Shown here one piece after another: positions 25,457-34,563 of a stretch of DNA of 64,000 bases. Under the pieces are notes generated by a model. The model worked only from the letters and a program-made list of their open reading frames with translations, made no database searches and was not told the DNA's origin. A program made the position numbers and the translations under genes. Source of the DNA: Arthrobacter sp. NicSoilC5 (GTDB taxonomy: Bacteria > Actinomycetota > Actinomycetes > Actinomycetales > Micrococcaceae); NCBI RefSeq assembly GCF_019977395.1, contig NZ_AP024660.1, positions 186,001 to 250,000 of the forward strand, in the 5' to 3' direction. The number at the start of each line of letters is the position of its first letter. The first letter of the stretch is position 1.

Positions 25457-26311
25457 ATGACTGATCCGCTTCTTGCCCACGCCACCGAATACGGCCGGAT
25501 GTACGCACGGTCAACGTCTGAGCAGTTCTCGGTTCCTTCCATCACCACGGTGATCAGCCAGCAGCCGCACGGCCTCGATGGCTGGTTCGGCTATATGGGT
25601 GCCAGCAGCCTGGCCAACGATCCGCTGCTCTCCGACTGCCTGGGGAGCCCGGCCAAAATCAAGCAGGCCATCAACCGTGCGGCAAAGGCGGCCGAAACGT
25701 ACCGGGACGACGCCGCCAGGCGCGGGGACCGGGTCCACAACTACTGCGAGCAGGTGGCCCTGCGGGCGCTCGGACGCCCCCATTCCATGAAGGAAGCCCG
25801 CGATGCCCTGGCCGCCAACGGGGAGGAGGCTTTTGCCGTGCGCTTCGACGAATGGTGGGAACTCTTCCGCGTGGAGCCCATCGCCCCGGAAATCACGGTC
25901 TGGAACAACTCGGTGGGATACGCCGGAACCCTTGACCTCGTGGCCAGGATCAACGGACGCATCTGCCTGATCGACTACAAGACCAAGGGCACAACCCGGG
26001 ACGGTCAGGTCAAGCCCCTGGATGACAAGGTGGTGATGCAGCTGGTTGCCGGCATGAAGGCGGAAGAAAGCCTCGTGGATCCGGAGGCGGGGACCTGGGA
26101 GCCCTGGAAGTACGGTGAGGACCCGGTCCTGCTGGCGGTGGCCATCGGTGAAACGGAAGTCCGCCCCGTCCGGGCCAACCCTGAGGTCCTCAAGCACCAC
26201 TGGTGGAAGTTCTGCGCCCTGCGCCGCGTCTGGGAACTTTCCGCGGACACCATCAGCGCGGGCACTGCGCTGCTGCCCATCGCACCCCCGCCCCTGGCCC
26301 GTACTGCCTAA
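25457..26311 (+). CDS. putative PD-(D/E)XK nuclease (RecB/exonuclease-like)
   Basis: 284 aa soluble protein. The block GYAGTLDLVARINGRICLID-YKTKG (about residues 154-178) has the order Gly-x-x-D and then I/L-D-x-K of the PD-(D/E)XK nuclease fold as seen in RecB-like and Cas4-like enzymes. An upstream helical region includes GDRVHNYCEQVA, with a histidine often conserved in that group. No helicase domain and no CRISPR genes are near. ATG 25457 follows a GAAAGAG site; the reading frame extends back through the tRNA and is not coding there. Specificity unknown. Confidence 0.6.
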   Translation: MTDPLLAHATEYGRMYARSTSEQFSVPSITTVISQQPHGLDGWFGYMGASSLANDPLLSDCLGSPAKIKQAINRAAKAAETYRDDAARRGDRVHNYCEQVALRALGRPHSMKEARDALAANGEEAFAVRFDEWWELFRVEPIAPEITVWNNSVGYAGTLDLVARINGRICLIDYKTKGTTRDGQVKPLDDKVVMQLVAGMKAEESLVDPEAGTWEPWKYGEDPVLLAVAIGETEVRPVRANPEVLKHHWWKFCALRRVWELSADTISAGTALLPIAPPPLARTA

Positions 26312-26388
26312 GGAGACGGTGCACGTGAAGAGACTGCACCTAAACTGGACAGGTTCACTTTCCCGCCAACCGTGAGGACACCCAGCGC

Positions 26389-26991
26389 ATGGCTATTCTG
26401 AATATCCGCATCATCGGCGATCCTGTGCTGCGCACAGTTGCCGATCCCGTGACGGAATTCGGACCCGACCTTGCCAAACTGGTCGCCGACATGACCGAGA
26501 CCATGGAGGACGTGGAAGGAGCCGGCCTTGCCGCTCCCCAGATCGGCGTCAGCAAGCGCATCTTCACCTACCGGATCGACGGCGTCGAGGGCCACATCAT
26601 CAATCCTGTCCTGGAGAACAGCGAGGACTACCAGCCGGACCACGTGGAGGGCTGCCTGTCCATCCCGGGCCTGGGCTTCCCGGTCCGCCGTTTCCGCGCC
26701 ACCCGTGTCACCGGCGTTGACATGCACGGCAACCCGGTCACCATTGACGGCGAGGGGATGCTGGCGCGCTGCTTCCAGCACGAAAACGACCACCTGGACG
26801 GCATCCTTTACACGGACCGCCTCGAGGGCGAGGACCGGAAGGCGGCGCTGAGGTCCATCCGCAACGCCAATTACGACGCCGTCGCCGGACGGACCACAGC
26901 CAAACGCGCCAAGAGTGTGGGGTCAAGCTTCGGCGGGACCAGCTTTGGCGGAACCAGCACCCCCGGCTCCAGCTTCGGCGCAGCCGGGTGA
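26389..26991 (+). CDS. def: peptide deformylase
   Basis: 200 aa metalloenzyme that removes the formyl group from nascent N-terminal fMet. All three motifs are present: GAGLAAPQ (residues 44-51), EGCLS (87-91, metal ligand Cys89) and QHENDH (130-135). The last 25 residues are a low-complexity tail built from SSFGGT/SFGGT/SSFG units, beyond the usual fold. Directly followed by fmt with a GTGA overlap, pairing the enzymes that add and remove the formyl group. Confidence 0.96.
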   Translation: MAILNIRIIGDPVLRTVADPVTEFGPDLAKLVADMTETMEDVEGAGLAAPQIGVSKRIFTYRIDGVEGHIINPVLENSEDYQPDHVEGCLSIPGLGFPVRRFRATRVTGVDMHGNPVTIDGEGMLARCFQHENDHLDGILYTDRLEGEDRKAALRSIRNANYDAVAGRTTAKRAKSVGSSFGGTSFGGTSTPGSSFGAAG

Positions 26992-27908
26992 GGGTCCTCT
27001 TCGCGGGGACACCCGCCGTCGCAGTTCCCTCCCTGGACGCGCTGGTCAACGCCGGCTTCAACGTCGTTGCCGTCCTGACCCGGCCCGACGCGCCGCTGGG
27101 CCGGAAACGGGTGCTGACGCCGTCGCCCGTTGCCCAGCGGGCCGCGGAACTGGGCATCGAGGTCATCCGTGCCGCACGCGTCGATGCCGAGGCCATTGCC
27201 AGCATCAGCGCGGTGCAGCCGGACGTCGCGGCCATCGTCGCCTATGGCGGACTGGTTCCCCGCGATGCCCTGGGCATTCCGCGGCACGGCTGGGTCAATC
27301 TGCACTTCTCCCTGCTGCCCGCCTGGCGCGGGGCGGCGCCCGTCCAGCGGTCCATCATGGCCGGGGACGACGTCACCGGCGCAGTGACGTTCCAGCTTGA
27401 GGAAGGCCTGGACACCGGGCCCGTCTTCGGCACCCTGACGGAGGCCGTCAAGCCCCAGGACACGGCGGGTGACCTTTTGGAACGGCTGTCCCACAGCGGC
27501 GCGGTCCTGCTGGCCCAGACGCTTTCTGCCATCGATGCCGGTAAAGCAGCGCCGCAGCCACAGGCCGGCGATGTCACGCTGGCGCCGAAGCTGACCCTGG
27601 AGGATGGCCACCTGAACTGGGCGCATCCGGCCCTGGCCATCAGCAGGCAGGCGCGCGGTGTCACCCCCGAGCCCGGTGCGTGGACCGTGCTGGACGGGCA
27701 GCGGGTCAAACTTGAGCCGGTGCGGCTGCGGCCGGATGTTTCCGGGCTTGCCCCGGGATCCGTGGCACTGCGGGACAAAGCCGTGCTGGTGGGGACAGGT
27801 TCGCACGCGGTGGAACTTACCCGGATCCAGCCCGCCGGGAAAAAGATGATGGCCGCCGCCGACTGGGCGCGCGGTTTGGCTTCACTGGAGAGCGTGGTGT
27901 TCGAATGA
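26988..27908 (+). CDS. fmt: methionyl-tRNA formyltransferase
   Basis: 306 aa. Formylates Met-tRNA(fMet) for initiation using 10-formyl-tetrahydrofolate. N-terminal MRVLFAGTPAVAVPSLDAL, catalytic region NLHFSLLPAWRGAAPVQ (Asn and His at about 104 and 106) and the catalytic Asp in LEEGLDTGPVF (about 142); C-terminal OB-like tRNA-binding domain. GTG start within the def stop (GTGA) and its own stop overlaps rsmB (ATGA), so def-fmt-rsmB form one coupled operon. Confidence 0.95.
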   Translation: MRVLFAGTPAVAVPSLDALVNAGFNVVAVLTRPDAPLGRKRVLTPSPVAQRAAELGIEVIRAARVDAEAIASISAVQPDVAAIVAYGGLVPRDALGIPRHGWVNLHFSLLPAWRGAAPVQRSIMAGDDVTGAVTFQLEEGLDTGPVFGTLTEAVKPQDTAGDLLERLSHSGAVLLAQTLSAIDAGKAAPQPQAGDVTLAPKLTLEDGHLNWAHPALAISRQARGVTPEPGAWTVLDGQRVKLEPVRLRPDVSGLAPGSVALRDKAVLVGTGSHAVELTRIQPAGKKMMAAADWARGLASLESVVFE

Positions 27909-29536
27909 CCGGGTCCGGAGGCAATACAGGCGGACGGGGAAGTGCCGGGGGACGCAGCGGCGCCGGGAAAGGCGGGCAGGGCGGCAGCGGCGGACCTGCC
28001 GGCGGCGGCCGTGGGAACGGCGGTCCCCGGGACGCCAGCCGGCGGAACGCCAAGGGGCGGGAACGCAACCGCGGGCCGCAACGGAGCTTCACCGACCAGG
28101 CGCCGTCCCAGCGCACCAGGCGCGCAGATCCCGCCCGCCTGGTGGCCTTCGAGGTGCTCCGCGCCGTGGCGGCGGAGGATGCCTACGCCAACCTGGTCCT
28201 GCCCGCACGGATCCGGCACCACCACCTGGACAAGCGGGACGCCGGATTCGCCACCGAACTGAGCTATGGGGCCCTCCGCGGCCAGGGAACCTATGACGCC
28301 ATCCTGGCGCGGTGCGTGGACCGGCCCCTGGCGCAGCTTGACCCGGCCATCCTCGACGCCCTTCGCATCGGTGCCCACCAACTGCTTGCCATGCGGGTCC
28401 CGGCCCACGCTGCCCTGGACCAGACCGTAGGGCTGGCCCGCGCCGTGATCGGCGCCGGACCACCGACGTTGATCAACGCCGTCCTTCGCAAGGTCGCCGC
28501 CCGGAGCCTGGAGGAATGGCTGGACCTGCTGGTGGAAGGCGAAACCGACGCTACGAAGGTAGCCGCGGTGAGGTACGCCCACCCCGAGTGGATCGTCCGG
28601 GCCATGCGCCAGTCCCTCGTCGCCCACGGCCGTTCCGCAACAGAGATCGACGACCTGCTGGAAGCGGACAACGACGCACCTGTGGTTAACCTCGTTGCCC
28701 TGCCCGGCCTGGGCAGCCTGGACGAAGCGCTGGAAAACGGCGCCACCCCCGGGGAGCTGGTTGAAGGCTCGGCGCTCTCCAGCGGCGGGGACCTGGGCCG
28801 CCTGGCCTCCGTCCGCGCCGGTACCACCAGGGTGCAGGACGTCGGTTCCCAGCTGGTGGCCAGGGCCCTGGCCGCGGTGGACCTCGGTGCACCCGGCGGA
28901 GCGGGCGGCACGGGAAGTGAACCCACGGCCGGTGACGCTGAAGCATGGCTTGATCTCTGTGCCGGTCCCGGCGGAAAGGCAGCGCTCCTTGGTGCGCTGG
29001 CACACCAGCGGGGCGCCACACTGCTCGCGAACGAGCCCGCGCCGCACCGGGCCAAGCTGGTCAGCCAGGCACTGTCCGCCGTTCCGCACGACAGCTGGCA
29101 GGTCCGCACCGGTGACGGCCGTGAAGTGGGCGGTGAGCAGCCCGGGCGGTATGACCGTGTCCTGGTGGACGTTCCCTGCACGGGCCTGGGAGCATTGCGC
29201 CGCAGGCCGGAGTCCCGGTGGCGGCGCTCGCCCAAGGACATTGCAGATCTCGGGCCGCTGCAGCGCGAACTGCTGGCCTCGGCCCTGGGTGCCGTCCGGC
29301 CAGGGGGAGTGGTGGCCTACGTGACCTGTTCACCCCATCCCGCCGAGACAACAGCCGTCGTGGACGACACCCTGCGCAAGCGCCCTGACCTGGAACTCCT
29401 CGATGCCGGTGCGGCCCTGGACGCGGTCAGCCTGACCGGGAGCCTGGGCGCCGGCCACGAGTCAACGGCGCAGCTCTGGCCCCATATCCACCACACCGAC
29501 GCGATGTTCCTGGCCCTGATAAAGAAGAAGGCCTGA
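27905..29536 (+). CDS. rsmB: 16S rRNA (cytosine-C5) methyltransferase RsmB/Sun family
   Basis: 543 aa. A low-complexity Gly/Arg-rich N-terminus (about residues 1-75) precedes a NusB-like RNA-binding domain (about 80-210) and the methyltransferase domain: AdoMet loop [13 protein letters not shown] (about 350), [16 protein letters not shown] (about 421) and TCSPHPAET (about 475) with the two motif cysteines. Modifies a cytosine of 16S rRNA. The glycine-rich N-terminal extension is typical of high-GC actinobacteria. Confidence 0.93.
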   Translation: MTGSGGNTGGRGSAGGRSGAGKGGQGGSGGPAGGGRGNGGPRDASRRNAKGRERNRGPQRSFTDQAPSQRTRRADPARLVAFEVLRAVAAEDAYANLVLPARIRHHHLDKRDAGFATELSYGALRGQGTYDAILARCVDRPLAQLDPAILDALRIGAHQLLAMRVPAHAALDQTVGLARAVIGAGPPTLINAVLRKVAARSLEEWLDLLVEGETDATKVAAVRYAHPEWIVRAMRQSLVAHGRSATEIDDLLEADNDAPVVNLVALPGLGSLDEALENGATPGELVEGSALSSGGDLGRLASVRAGTTRVQDVGSQLVARALAAVDLGAPGGAGGTGSEPTAGDAEAWLDLCAGPGGKAALLGALAHQRGATLLANEPAPHRAKLVSQALSAVPHDSWQVRTGDGREVGGEQPGRYDRVLVDVPCTGLGALRRRPESRWRRSPKDIADLGPLQRELLASALGAVRPGGVVAYVTCSPHPAETTAVVDDTLRKRPDLELLDAGAALDAVSLTGSLGAGHESTAQLWPHIHHTDAMFLALIKKKA

Positions 29537-29585
29537 CCGGGCAGAACGCCTGGGTTTCCCACCACGCACCTTGAAAGGCACCCCC

Positions 29586-30263
29586 GTGACGCAATGCTGC
29601 ATCAATCCGAGCATCCTCTCCGCCGACTTCGTGAACCTTGAGGCCGAACTACAGCGGATCAGCAATGCCGACGCCGTGCACGTTGACGTCATGGACAACC
29701 ACTTCGTGCCCAACCTGACCATCGGGTTGCCCGTCGTGCAGCGGATCCAGGCCGTCAGCCCCGTACCGCTTGACGCCCACCTGATGATCGCCGACGCGGA
29801 CCGCTGGGCGCCTGGTTTCGCGGACGCCGGCCTGGCCTCCGTGACGTTCCACGCCGAAGCTTCCATTGCGCCCATCAAGCTGGCACGGGAACTGCGCAGC
29901 AGGGGATCCAAAGCGGGCATGGCCCTGCGCCCGGCAACCCCGGTGGAGCCATACCTTGACATGCTGCCGGAACTCGACATGCTGCTCATCATGACGGTGG
30001 AACCGGGCTTCGGCGGCCAGGCGTTCCTGGACATCACCCTGCCCAAGATCCGCAGGGCCCGCGCGGCCGTGGAGGGCTCCGGGCTGGGGGTGGCCATCCA
30101 GGTTGACGGTGGCATCACGGAAGAGACCATTGCCCGGGCCGCCGAGGCCGGGGCGAACGTCTTTGTGGCCGGTTCCGCCGTCTACGGCGCCGACGATCCC
30201 TCAGCTGCCATCGACCTGCTGCGCGCCAAGGGCAGCCGGACATTACGCGCGGCGACGGAATAA
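29586..30263 (+). CDS. rpe: ribulose-phosphate 3-epimerase
   Basis: 225 aa TIM barrel interconverting ribulose 5-phosphate and xylulose 5-phosphate. Motifs: [10 protein letters not shown] at the N-terminus, [11 protein letters not shown] (about 35), [10 protein letters not shown] (about 139) and IQVDGGI (about 173). GTG 29586 was chosen because GAAAGG sits 7 nt before it; an in-frame TTG 15 bases earlier has no such site. Ends 41 bp before the FMN riboswitch. Its substrate ribulose 5-phosphate is also the substrate of RibB encoded downstream. Confidence 0.95.
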   Translation: MTQCCINPSILSADFVNLEAELQRISNADAVHVDVMDNHFVPNLTIGLPVVQRIQAVSPVPLDAHLMIADADRWAPGFADAGLASVTFHAEASIAPIKLARELRSRGSKAGMALRPATPVEPYLDMLPELDMLLIMTVEPGFGGQAFLDITLPKIRRARAAVEGSGLGVAIQVDGGITEETIARAAEAGANVFVAGSAVYGADDPSAAIDLLRAKGSRTLRAATE

Positions 30264-30304
30264 CCGGGAGCCCATCCCGGTTGTGGCACAATAACAACAC
30301 ACAT

Positions 30305-30449
30305 ACGTGCTCCGGGGTCGGTGTAAGTCCGAACCGGCGGTGACAGTCCGCGACCCGCGCGCCGTTGTTCTCCCAGGAGGGCTCCGGCAAACGGTTGAAC
30401 CGGTGGAATTCCGGTACCGACAGTTAAAGTCTGGATGAGAGAAGCACGT
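30305..30449 (+). promoter_or_regulatory. FMN riboswitch (RFN element)
   Basis: All hallmark RFN segments are present: GGGGTCGGTGTAAGTCC, AACCGGCGGTGACAGTCCG, CGACCC, a variable arm, then GGTTGAACCGGTGGAATTCC and ACAGTTAAAGTCTGGATGAG. The closing helix P1 is ACGTGC (30305-30310) with GCACGT (30444-30449). It precedes ribD and should lower riboflavin gene expression when FMN is plentiful. Confidence 0.97.
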
Positions 30450-30473
30450 ACAGCTGTATCTGCGCAGCCTTTT

Positions 30474-30563
30474 GGCTCCGCAGCGTTCTGCTGTCGTATC
30501 CCCGGAGCCATCGCGGTTCGACAGGGAAGGAACGACACACGAATGAACCCCCAGCGATGGCTC
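30474..30563 (+). promoter_or_regulatory. candidate expression platform of the FMN riboswitch
   Basis: Two mutually exclusive pairings share one strand. GGCTCCG (30474-30480) can pair with CGGAGCC (30503-30509). Alternatively GAGCCATCGC (30505-30514) can pair with GCGATGGCTC (30554-30563), enclosing the GGAAGGA ribosome-binding site (about 30525-30532) and ATG 30543. This would allow control of translation; it is inferred from complementarity only. Confidence 0.5.
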
Positions 30564-30626
30564 TTAAACGCCGCAAGCCCTGCCGCTTCAAAGGCAGGCC
30601 ACACCTCCGCAACGGCAGCCGCATGA
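30543..30626 (+). CDS. small upstream ORF coupled to ribD (putative leader peptide)
   Basis: 27 codons (MNPQRWLLNAAS...) with the best ribosome-binding site in the region (GGAAGGA, 11-17 nt before the ATG). Its TGA overlaps the ribD start as ATGA, so ribosomes finishing it would be positioned to initiate ribD, which has no good site of its own. No homologue is known to me; it may be a genuine coupling peptide or an artefact of the wrong ribD start. Confidence 0.4.
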   Translation: MNPQRWLLNAASPAASKAGHTSATAAA

Positions 30627-31762
30627 CGGGCGCCGTAAAGCTTCAGCCCGCCGCCGGGGTGGTCACCGCCTTCAGCGCCGCCGAAACCACCGCCATGGAG
30701 CAGGCCCTCCAGGCAGCGCTAAAAGGCCCCCGCGGCGCGAATCCCCTGGTGGGCGCCGTCGTCGTAGGCGCTGACGGCAAGCAGCTCGTTGCCGGCTACC
30801 ACCGCGGCGCCGGCACCGCACACGCCGAAGCCGACGCGATTGCCCAGGCCGCCGCCGTCGGACTGGACCTGTCCGGCTGCACCATGGTGGTCACGCTGGA
30901 ACCCTGCAACCACGTGGGCCGCACCGGACCGTGCACGGAGGCGATCATCGCGGCCGGGATCACCGATGTGGTCTACGCCGTGGACGACCCCCACGATCCC
31001 GCTGCCGGGGGCGCGGCAACACTGCGCGCAGCCGGCGTCAGGGTCCGCAGCGGCCTGGGTGCCGACGAGGCCCTGGACCTGAACCGCCAGTGGTTCGAAG
31101 CGGTAGCTGCCAAGCGGCCGTTCGTCACCCTGCACATCGCGCAGACCCTGGACGCCCGCATCGCTGCCGAAGACGGCACCAGCCAGTGGATCTCCAGCCC
31201 GGAGTCCCTGGCTGACAACCACGGGATCCGCAGCCGCATCGACGCCATCCTGGTGGGCACCCAGACCGTGATGGTGGACAACCCACGGCTGACCGCCCGG
31301 GACGCCGCCGGCAACCCCGCGCCCAAGCAGCCGGTCCGTGCCGTCATGGGTCTCCGCGACATTCCGGAGGGCGCTGCAATCCACGGCGACGATGGCCTTG
31401 CCGTCCACCTTCCCACCCGCGACCCGCGCGAAGCCCTGTCCATGCTGTACTCGTCCGGCATCCGGCACGTCATGGTGGAGGGCGGGTCCAGTATCCTCAG
31501 CTCCTTCCTGGCGGCAGGCCTGGTCGACGAACTGATCGTCTACCTGGCGCCCACCCTGCTGGGATCGGGCACCCCCGCACTGAACGGGCTGGGCATCACC
31601 AGCCTTCCCGACGCCCAGCAGTGGGAATGGGACGCGTCCGACGGCGGCGCGGTCCGGACGCTGGGCCGGGACCTCAGACTCCACCTCAGACCGCAACGGC
31701 ACGTTGCACTTGACCACCCACCAATCCGCACAGCCGCGGAGCCAGCCCAGGGAGGCTACTGA
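30623..31762 (+). CDS. ribD: bifunctional riboflavin biosynthesis deaminase/reductase
   Basis: 379 aa from ATG 30623 (MTGAVKLQ); ATG 30557 would add 22 residues lacking family similarity. The N-terminal deaminase domain has the zinc motif HAEADAI (about residue 67) and PCNHVGRTGPC (about 94-104); the C-terminal reductase domain (about 165 on) has TLDARIAAEDGTSQWISS and VMVEGGSSILSSFL. Converts diaminohydroxyribosylaminopyrimidine phosphate to the ribitylamino product, steps 2 and 3 of riboflavin synthesis. First main gene of the riboswitch-controlled operon; its stop overlaps ribC as TGATG. Confidence 0.93.
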   Translation: MTGAVKLQPAAGVVTAFSAAETTAMEQALQAALKGPRGANPLVGAVVVGADGKQLVAGYHRGAGTAHAEADAIAQAAAVGLDLSGCTMVVTLEPCNHVGRTGPCTEAIIAAGITDVVYAVDDPHDPAAGGAATLRAAGVRVRSGLGADEALDLNRQWFEAVAAKRPFVTLHIAQTLDARIAAEDGTSQWISSPESLADNHGIRSRIDAILVGTQTVMVDNPRLTARDAAGNPAPKQPVRAVMGLRDIPEGAAIHGDDGLAVHLPTRDPREALSMLYSSGIRHVMVEGGSSILSSFLAAGLVDELIVYLAPTLLGSGTPALNGLGITSLPDAQQWEWDASDGGAVRTLGRDLRLHLRPQRHVALDHPPIRTAAEPAQGGY

Positions 31763-32424
31763 TGTTTACCGGAATTATTGCCGAGCAGGGGCAGGTGCTG
31801 TCCGTCGAGCGCGACGGCACCACCAGCGCCACCGTCCGGCTGCACGCCCCCGCCTCCACCGAGGGCCTGGCACTTGGGGGCTCCATCGCCGTCAACGGGG
31901 TCTGCCTCACGGCAACAGCGATTGACGGCAAGGACTTCAGCGTCGACGTCATGGGGGAGACCCTGGTCCGGAGCACCATCGGCGAGCTCACTGCAGGCGA
32001 ATCAGTCAACCTGGAGCGTTGTGTTCCCGCAGGCGGCCGCCTGGACGGCCACGTGGTGCAAGGCCACGTGGACGGCGTGGGCGTCCTGCTCGAACGGGAA
32101 CCGCAGGGCAACTGGGAGCGGCTGCGCTTCGGCGTCCCCGCCAACCTGGCCCGCTACATCGCCGAGAAAGGCTCCATCGCCATCGACGGCGTCTCCCTCA
32201 CCGTGACGGCGGTCAGCCCGGCCGCAGAGCAGGAACCCTGGTTCGAAGTGGGCCTGATCCCCACCACCCTCGCCGAAACCGGCCTGGGCACCAAGACCAC
32301 CGGCAGCCGGGTAAACCTTGAAGTCGACGTCCTGGCCAAATACACCGAACGGCTCCTTGCCTTCAGCAGCGCCGCCGCACCGGCCGGCAGCGGCGAAGCT
32401 GCCACCGCGGGAGGTGCACGGTGA
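31762..32424 (+). CDS. ribC: riboflavin synthase alpha subunit
   Basis: 220 aa (called ribE in some species). Dismutates two 6,7-dimethyl-8-ribityllumazine to riboflavin. Two lumazine-binding repeats: [10 protein letters not shown]...NGVCLTAT (about 1-97) and GHVDGVG...IDGVSLTVT (about 98-195). C-terminal tail Ala/Gly-rich. GGAGG ribosome-binding site upstream and TGATG overlap with ribD; ends in a GTGA overlap with ribB, so translation is coupled throughout. Confidence 0.95.
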   Translation: MFTGIIAEQGQVLSVERDGTTSATVRLHAPASTEGLALGGSIAVNGVCLTATAIDGKDFSVDVMGETLVRSTIGELTAGESVNLERCVPAGGRLDGHVVQGHVDGVGVLLEREPQGNWERLRFGVPANLARYIAEKGSIAIDGVSLTVTAVSPAAEQEPWFEVGLIPTTLAETGLGTKTTGSRVNLEVDVLAKYTERLLAFSSAAAPAGSGEAATAGGAR

Positions 32425-33206
32425 ACGCAGCAGTACGCCTGGAACCCGCCGTGGCCCATGACCCCGTGACCAACGCCGTGACCGGCACCCCGGCATCCGG
32501 TGACCCGGTGACCGGCCGGGCATCGTCCGCGCCCGCCCGGGGACTGGACCCCATCGCGGATGCCGTGCGCGCCATGGCCGCCGGGCGTCCGGTGCTGGTG
32601 GTCGACAACGAGGACCGCGAAAACGAAGGCGACATCATCTTCGCCGCCCAGCACGCCACGCCCGCGCTGATGGGCTGGACCATCCGGTACAGCTCGGGCG
32701 TGATCTGCGTGCCGTTGACCGGGGACCGCGCGGACGCACTGGCACTGCCTCCCATGACGGCTGTCAACGAGGACGCGAAGGGCACTGCCTACACCGTCTC
32801 CTGCGACGCGGCCGTCGGCGTCAGTACGGGAATCTCCGCAACGGACCGGGCCCTGACCGCGCGCATCCTGGCGGACCCGCAGGCCGGTCCGGCATCCGTG
32901 ACCCGGCCGGGGCATATTTTCCCGCTCCGTGCAGTTGACGGAGGTGTGCGGGAACGCCAGGGCCACACCGAGGCCGCTGTGGACCTGTGCCGCCTGGCAG
33001 GCCTTGCACCCGTCGGGGTGATCGCGGAAGTGGTGTACGACGACGGCGAAATGATGCGCCTGGACGGGCTCCGTTCGTTCGCAGCTGAACATGGGTGCCC
33101 CCTGATCTCCATCGAGGACCTGGTGGCGTATCTTGAAGCCGGGACCGGGGGAGCACCGGACGAGGATGCCCGGGCGGTCCCGGGTGAAGAAAAGGAGAAA
33201 CGATGA
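32421..33206 (+). CDS. ribB: 3,4-dihydroxy-2-butanone 4-phosphate synthase
   Basis: 261 aa. Makes the four-carbon precursor from ribulose 5-phosphate. Signature [16 protein letters not shown] (about residues 62-77) with the metal-binding acidic residues, and later [11 protein letters not shown] and [15 protein letters not shown]. About 35 N-terminal residues are an Ala/Pro/Thr-rich extension. GTG start in GTGA overlap with ribC and ATGA overlap with ribA. Here ribB and ribA are separate genes rather than one fused ribBA. Confidence 0.95.
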   Translation: MNAAVRLEPAVAHDPVTNAVTGTPASGDPVTGRASSAPARGLDPIADAVRAMAAGRPVLVVDNEDRENEGDIIFAAQHATPALMGWTIRYSSGVICVPLTGDRADALALPPMTAVNEDAKGTAYTVSCDAAVGVSTGISATDRALTARILADPQAGPASVTRPGHIFPLRAVDGGVRERQGHTEAAVDLCRLAGLAPVGVIAEVVYDDGEMMRLDGLRSFAAEHGCPLISIEDLVAYLEAGTGGAPDEDARAVPGEEKEKR

Positions 33207-33937
33207 CGGCAGCGGCAGCCAGCGACGACAGCCAGCACAATGGTCACCGGAAGCCCCACGCGGTGTCCGGTGAAGCGCCCCATCCCGTCAGCGGAGGGCC
33301 CGTGGTGCAACTGCCCACCGCCTTTGGCGACTTCGTGGCGCAGGCGTGGACAGACCTCGTGACAGGCGTGGAGCATCTGGCCGTCAGTTCCCCCAATGCT
33401 CCCACCGACGGAAAAGCTCCCCTTGTCCGGCTGCATTCCGAGTGCCTCACCGGGGATGTTTTTGGTTCCTACCGTTGCGACTGCGGGGAACAGCTCGCCT
33501 TCGCGCTGGAGCTGATCCGGGACAACGGCGGAACCCTGCTCTACCTCCGCGGCCAGGAAGGCCGCGGGATTGGCCTGGCCAACAAGATCAAGGCCTACGC
33601 GCTGCAGGAAGCGGGCTTTGACACCGTCGAAGCCAACGAGCAGCTGGGCCTTCCCGTTGATGCCCGCTGCTACAAGGCCGCGGCCCAGATCCTCGCGGAA
33701 ATGGGCCTGCATGAAGTCCGGCTGCTGAGCAACAACCCGGACAAGCAGAACAGGCTGGCCAAGGCCGGGGTGACGGTCGTGGAAATGGTTCCCACAGAGG
33801 TCCCCTCCCGCGAACAGAACATCCGGTACCTGCGCACCAAGAAGGACCGCATGGAACACCGGCTGGTGCTGGACACCCAGGTGGCTCCCGTGCCTGTGAC
33901 GGCCCCCGAAACCCCTTACGACCACGAACAAGACTGA
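33203..33937 (+). CDS. ribA: GTP cyclohydrolase II
   Basis: 244 aa. First committed step of riboflavin synthesis, opening GTP with release of formate and pyrophosphate. Zinc cysteines lie in [20 protein letters not shown] (about residues 79-98), the catalytic loop is [11 protein letters not shown], and [12 protein letters not shown] follows. An N-terminal linker of about 30 residues, rich in His/Ala, may be what remains of the junction seen in fused RibBA proteins. ATG 33203 overlaps the ribB stop (ATGA). Confidence 0.95.
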   Translation: MTAAAASDDSQHNGHRKPHAVSGEAPHPVSGGPVVQLPTAFGDFVAQAWTDLVTGVEHLAVSSPNAPTDGKAPLVRLHSECLTGDVFGSYRCDCGEQLAFALELIRDNGGTLLYLRGQEGRGIGLANKIKAYALQEAGFDTVEANEQLGLPVDARCYKAAAQILAEMGLHEVRLLSNNPDKQNRLAKAGVTVVEMVPTEVPSREQNIRYLRTKKDRMEHRLVLDTQVAPVPVTAPETPYDHEQD

Positions 33938-33970
33938 CGTCTTCACGAACGAACGGAACACAACAAACCC

Positions 33971-34459
33971 ATGAGCGGACACGGCGCCCCCGACATTGAC
34001 CTCAGCACCCTCAACCCGGCTGAAACCTCGCAGCTGAAGCTGGCCATCATTGCAGCCAGCTGGCACACGCAGATCATGGATGGCCTCCTGGACGGTGCAC
34101 TCCGCGCCGCCAAGGATGCCGGGATCGCCGAGCCCACGGTGCTCCGGGTTCCGGGCAGCTTCGAACTTCCCGTGGCCGCCGCGCGGCTGGCACCGCACTT
34201 TGACGCCGTGGTGGCCCTCGGCGTCGTGATCCGCGGCGGCACGCCGCACTTCGACTACGTCTGCCAGGCTGCGACGTCGGGCCTCACCGACGTCAGCGTC
34301 TCCACCGGCGTGCCGGTGGGCTTCGGCGTGCTCACCTGCGACACCGAACAGCAGGGCCTGGACCGCGCCGGCCTGCCCGGCTCCAAGGAAGACAAGGGCC
34401 ACGAGGCCGTCACCGCGGCACTGGCCACCGCCGTCGTCCTCAAGCAGTACCGCAGCTAA
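33971..34459 (+). CDS. ribH: 6,7-dimethyl-8-ribityllumazine synthase
   Basis: 162 aa. Joins the butanone phosphate and the ribitylaminopyrimidine; family members assemble into pentamers or 60-mers. Motifs: [18 protein letters not shown] (about 25), [15 protein letters not shown] (about 57) and [17 protein letters not shown] (about 80) with the active-site histidine. Last gene of the riboflavin operon, 33 bp after ribA, followed by a hairpin terminator. Confidence 0.95.
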   Translation: MSGHGAPDIDLSTLNPAETSQLKLAIIAASWHTQIMDGLLDGALRAAKDAGIAEPTVLRVPGSFELPVAAARLAPHFDAVVALGVVIRGGTPHFDYVCQAATSGLTDVSVSTGVPVGFGVLTCDTEQQGLDRAGLPGSKEDKGHEAVTAALATAVVLKQYRS

Positions 34460-34474
34460 GCGGCACTCCGCTGC

Positions 34475-34510
34475 ACGGGCGCGGTGTGTATTCCCTCACA
34501 TCGCGCCCGT
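34475..34510 (+). terminator. hairpin terminator of the rib operon
   Basis: Stem 34475-34488 with 34497-34510 (14 bp, one mismatch) and an 8-nt loop, 15 bp after the ribH stop. There is no T-run, so it is a GC-rich terminator without a U-tract, common in actinobacteria. Confidence 0.65.
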
Positions 34511-34563
34511 CATGCAACCGCCCGGGAAGCGCCCCCACGGCCGCAGCAAGTAGGCTGGAGGGC

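Noticed and set aside
25457..26311. Cas4 of a CRISPR system
   Set aside because: No CRISPR array, no other cas genes and no cysteine cluster of Cas4; only the generic PD-(D/E)XK core is visible.
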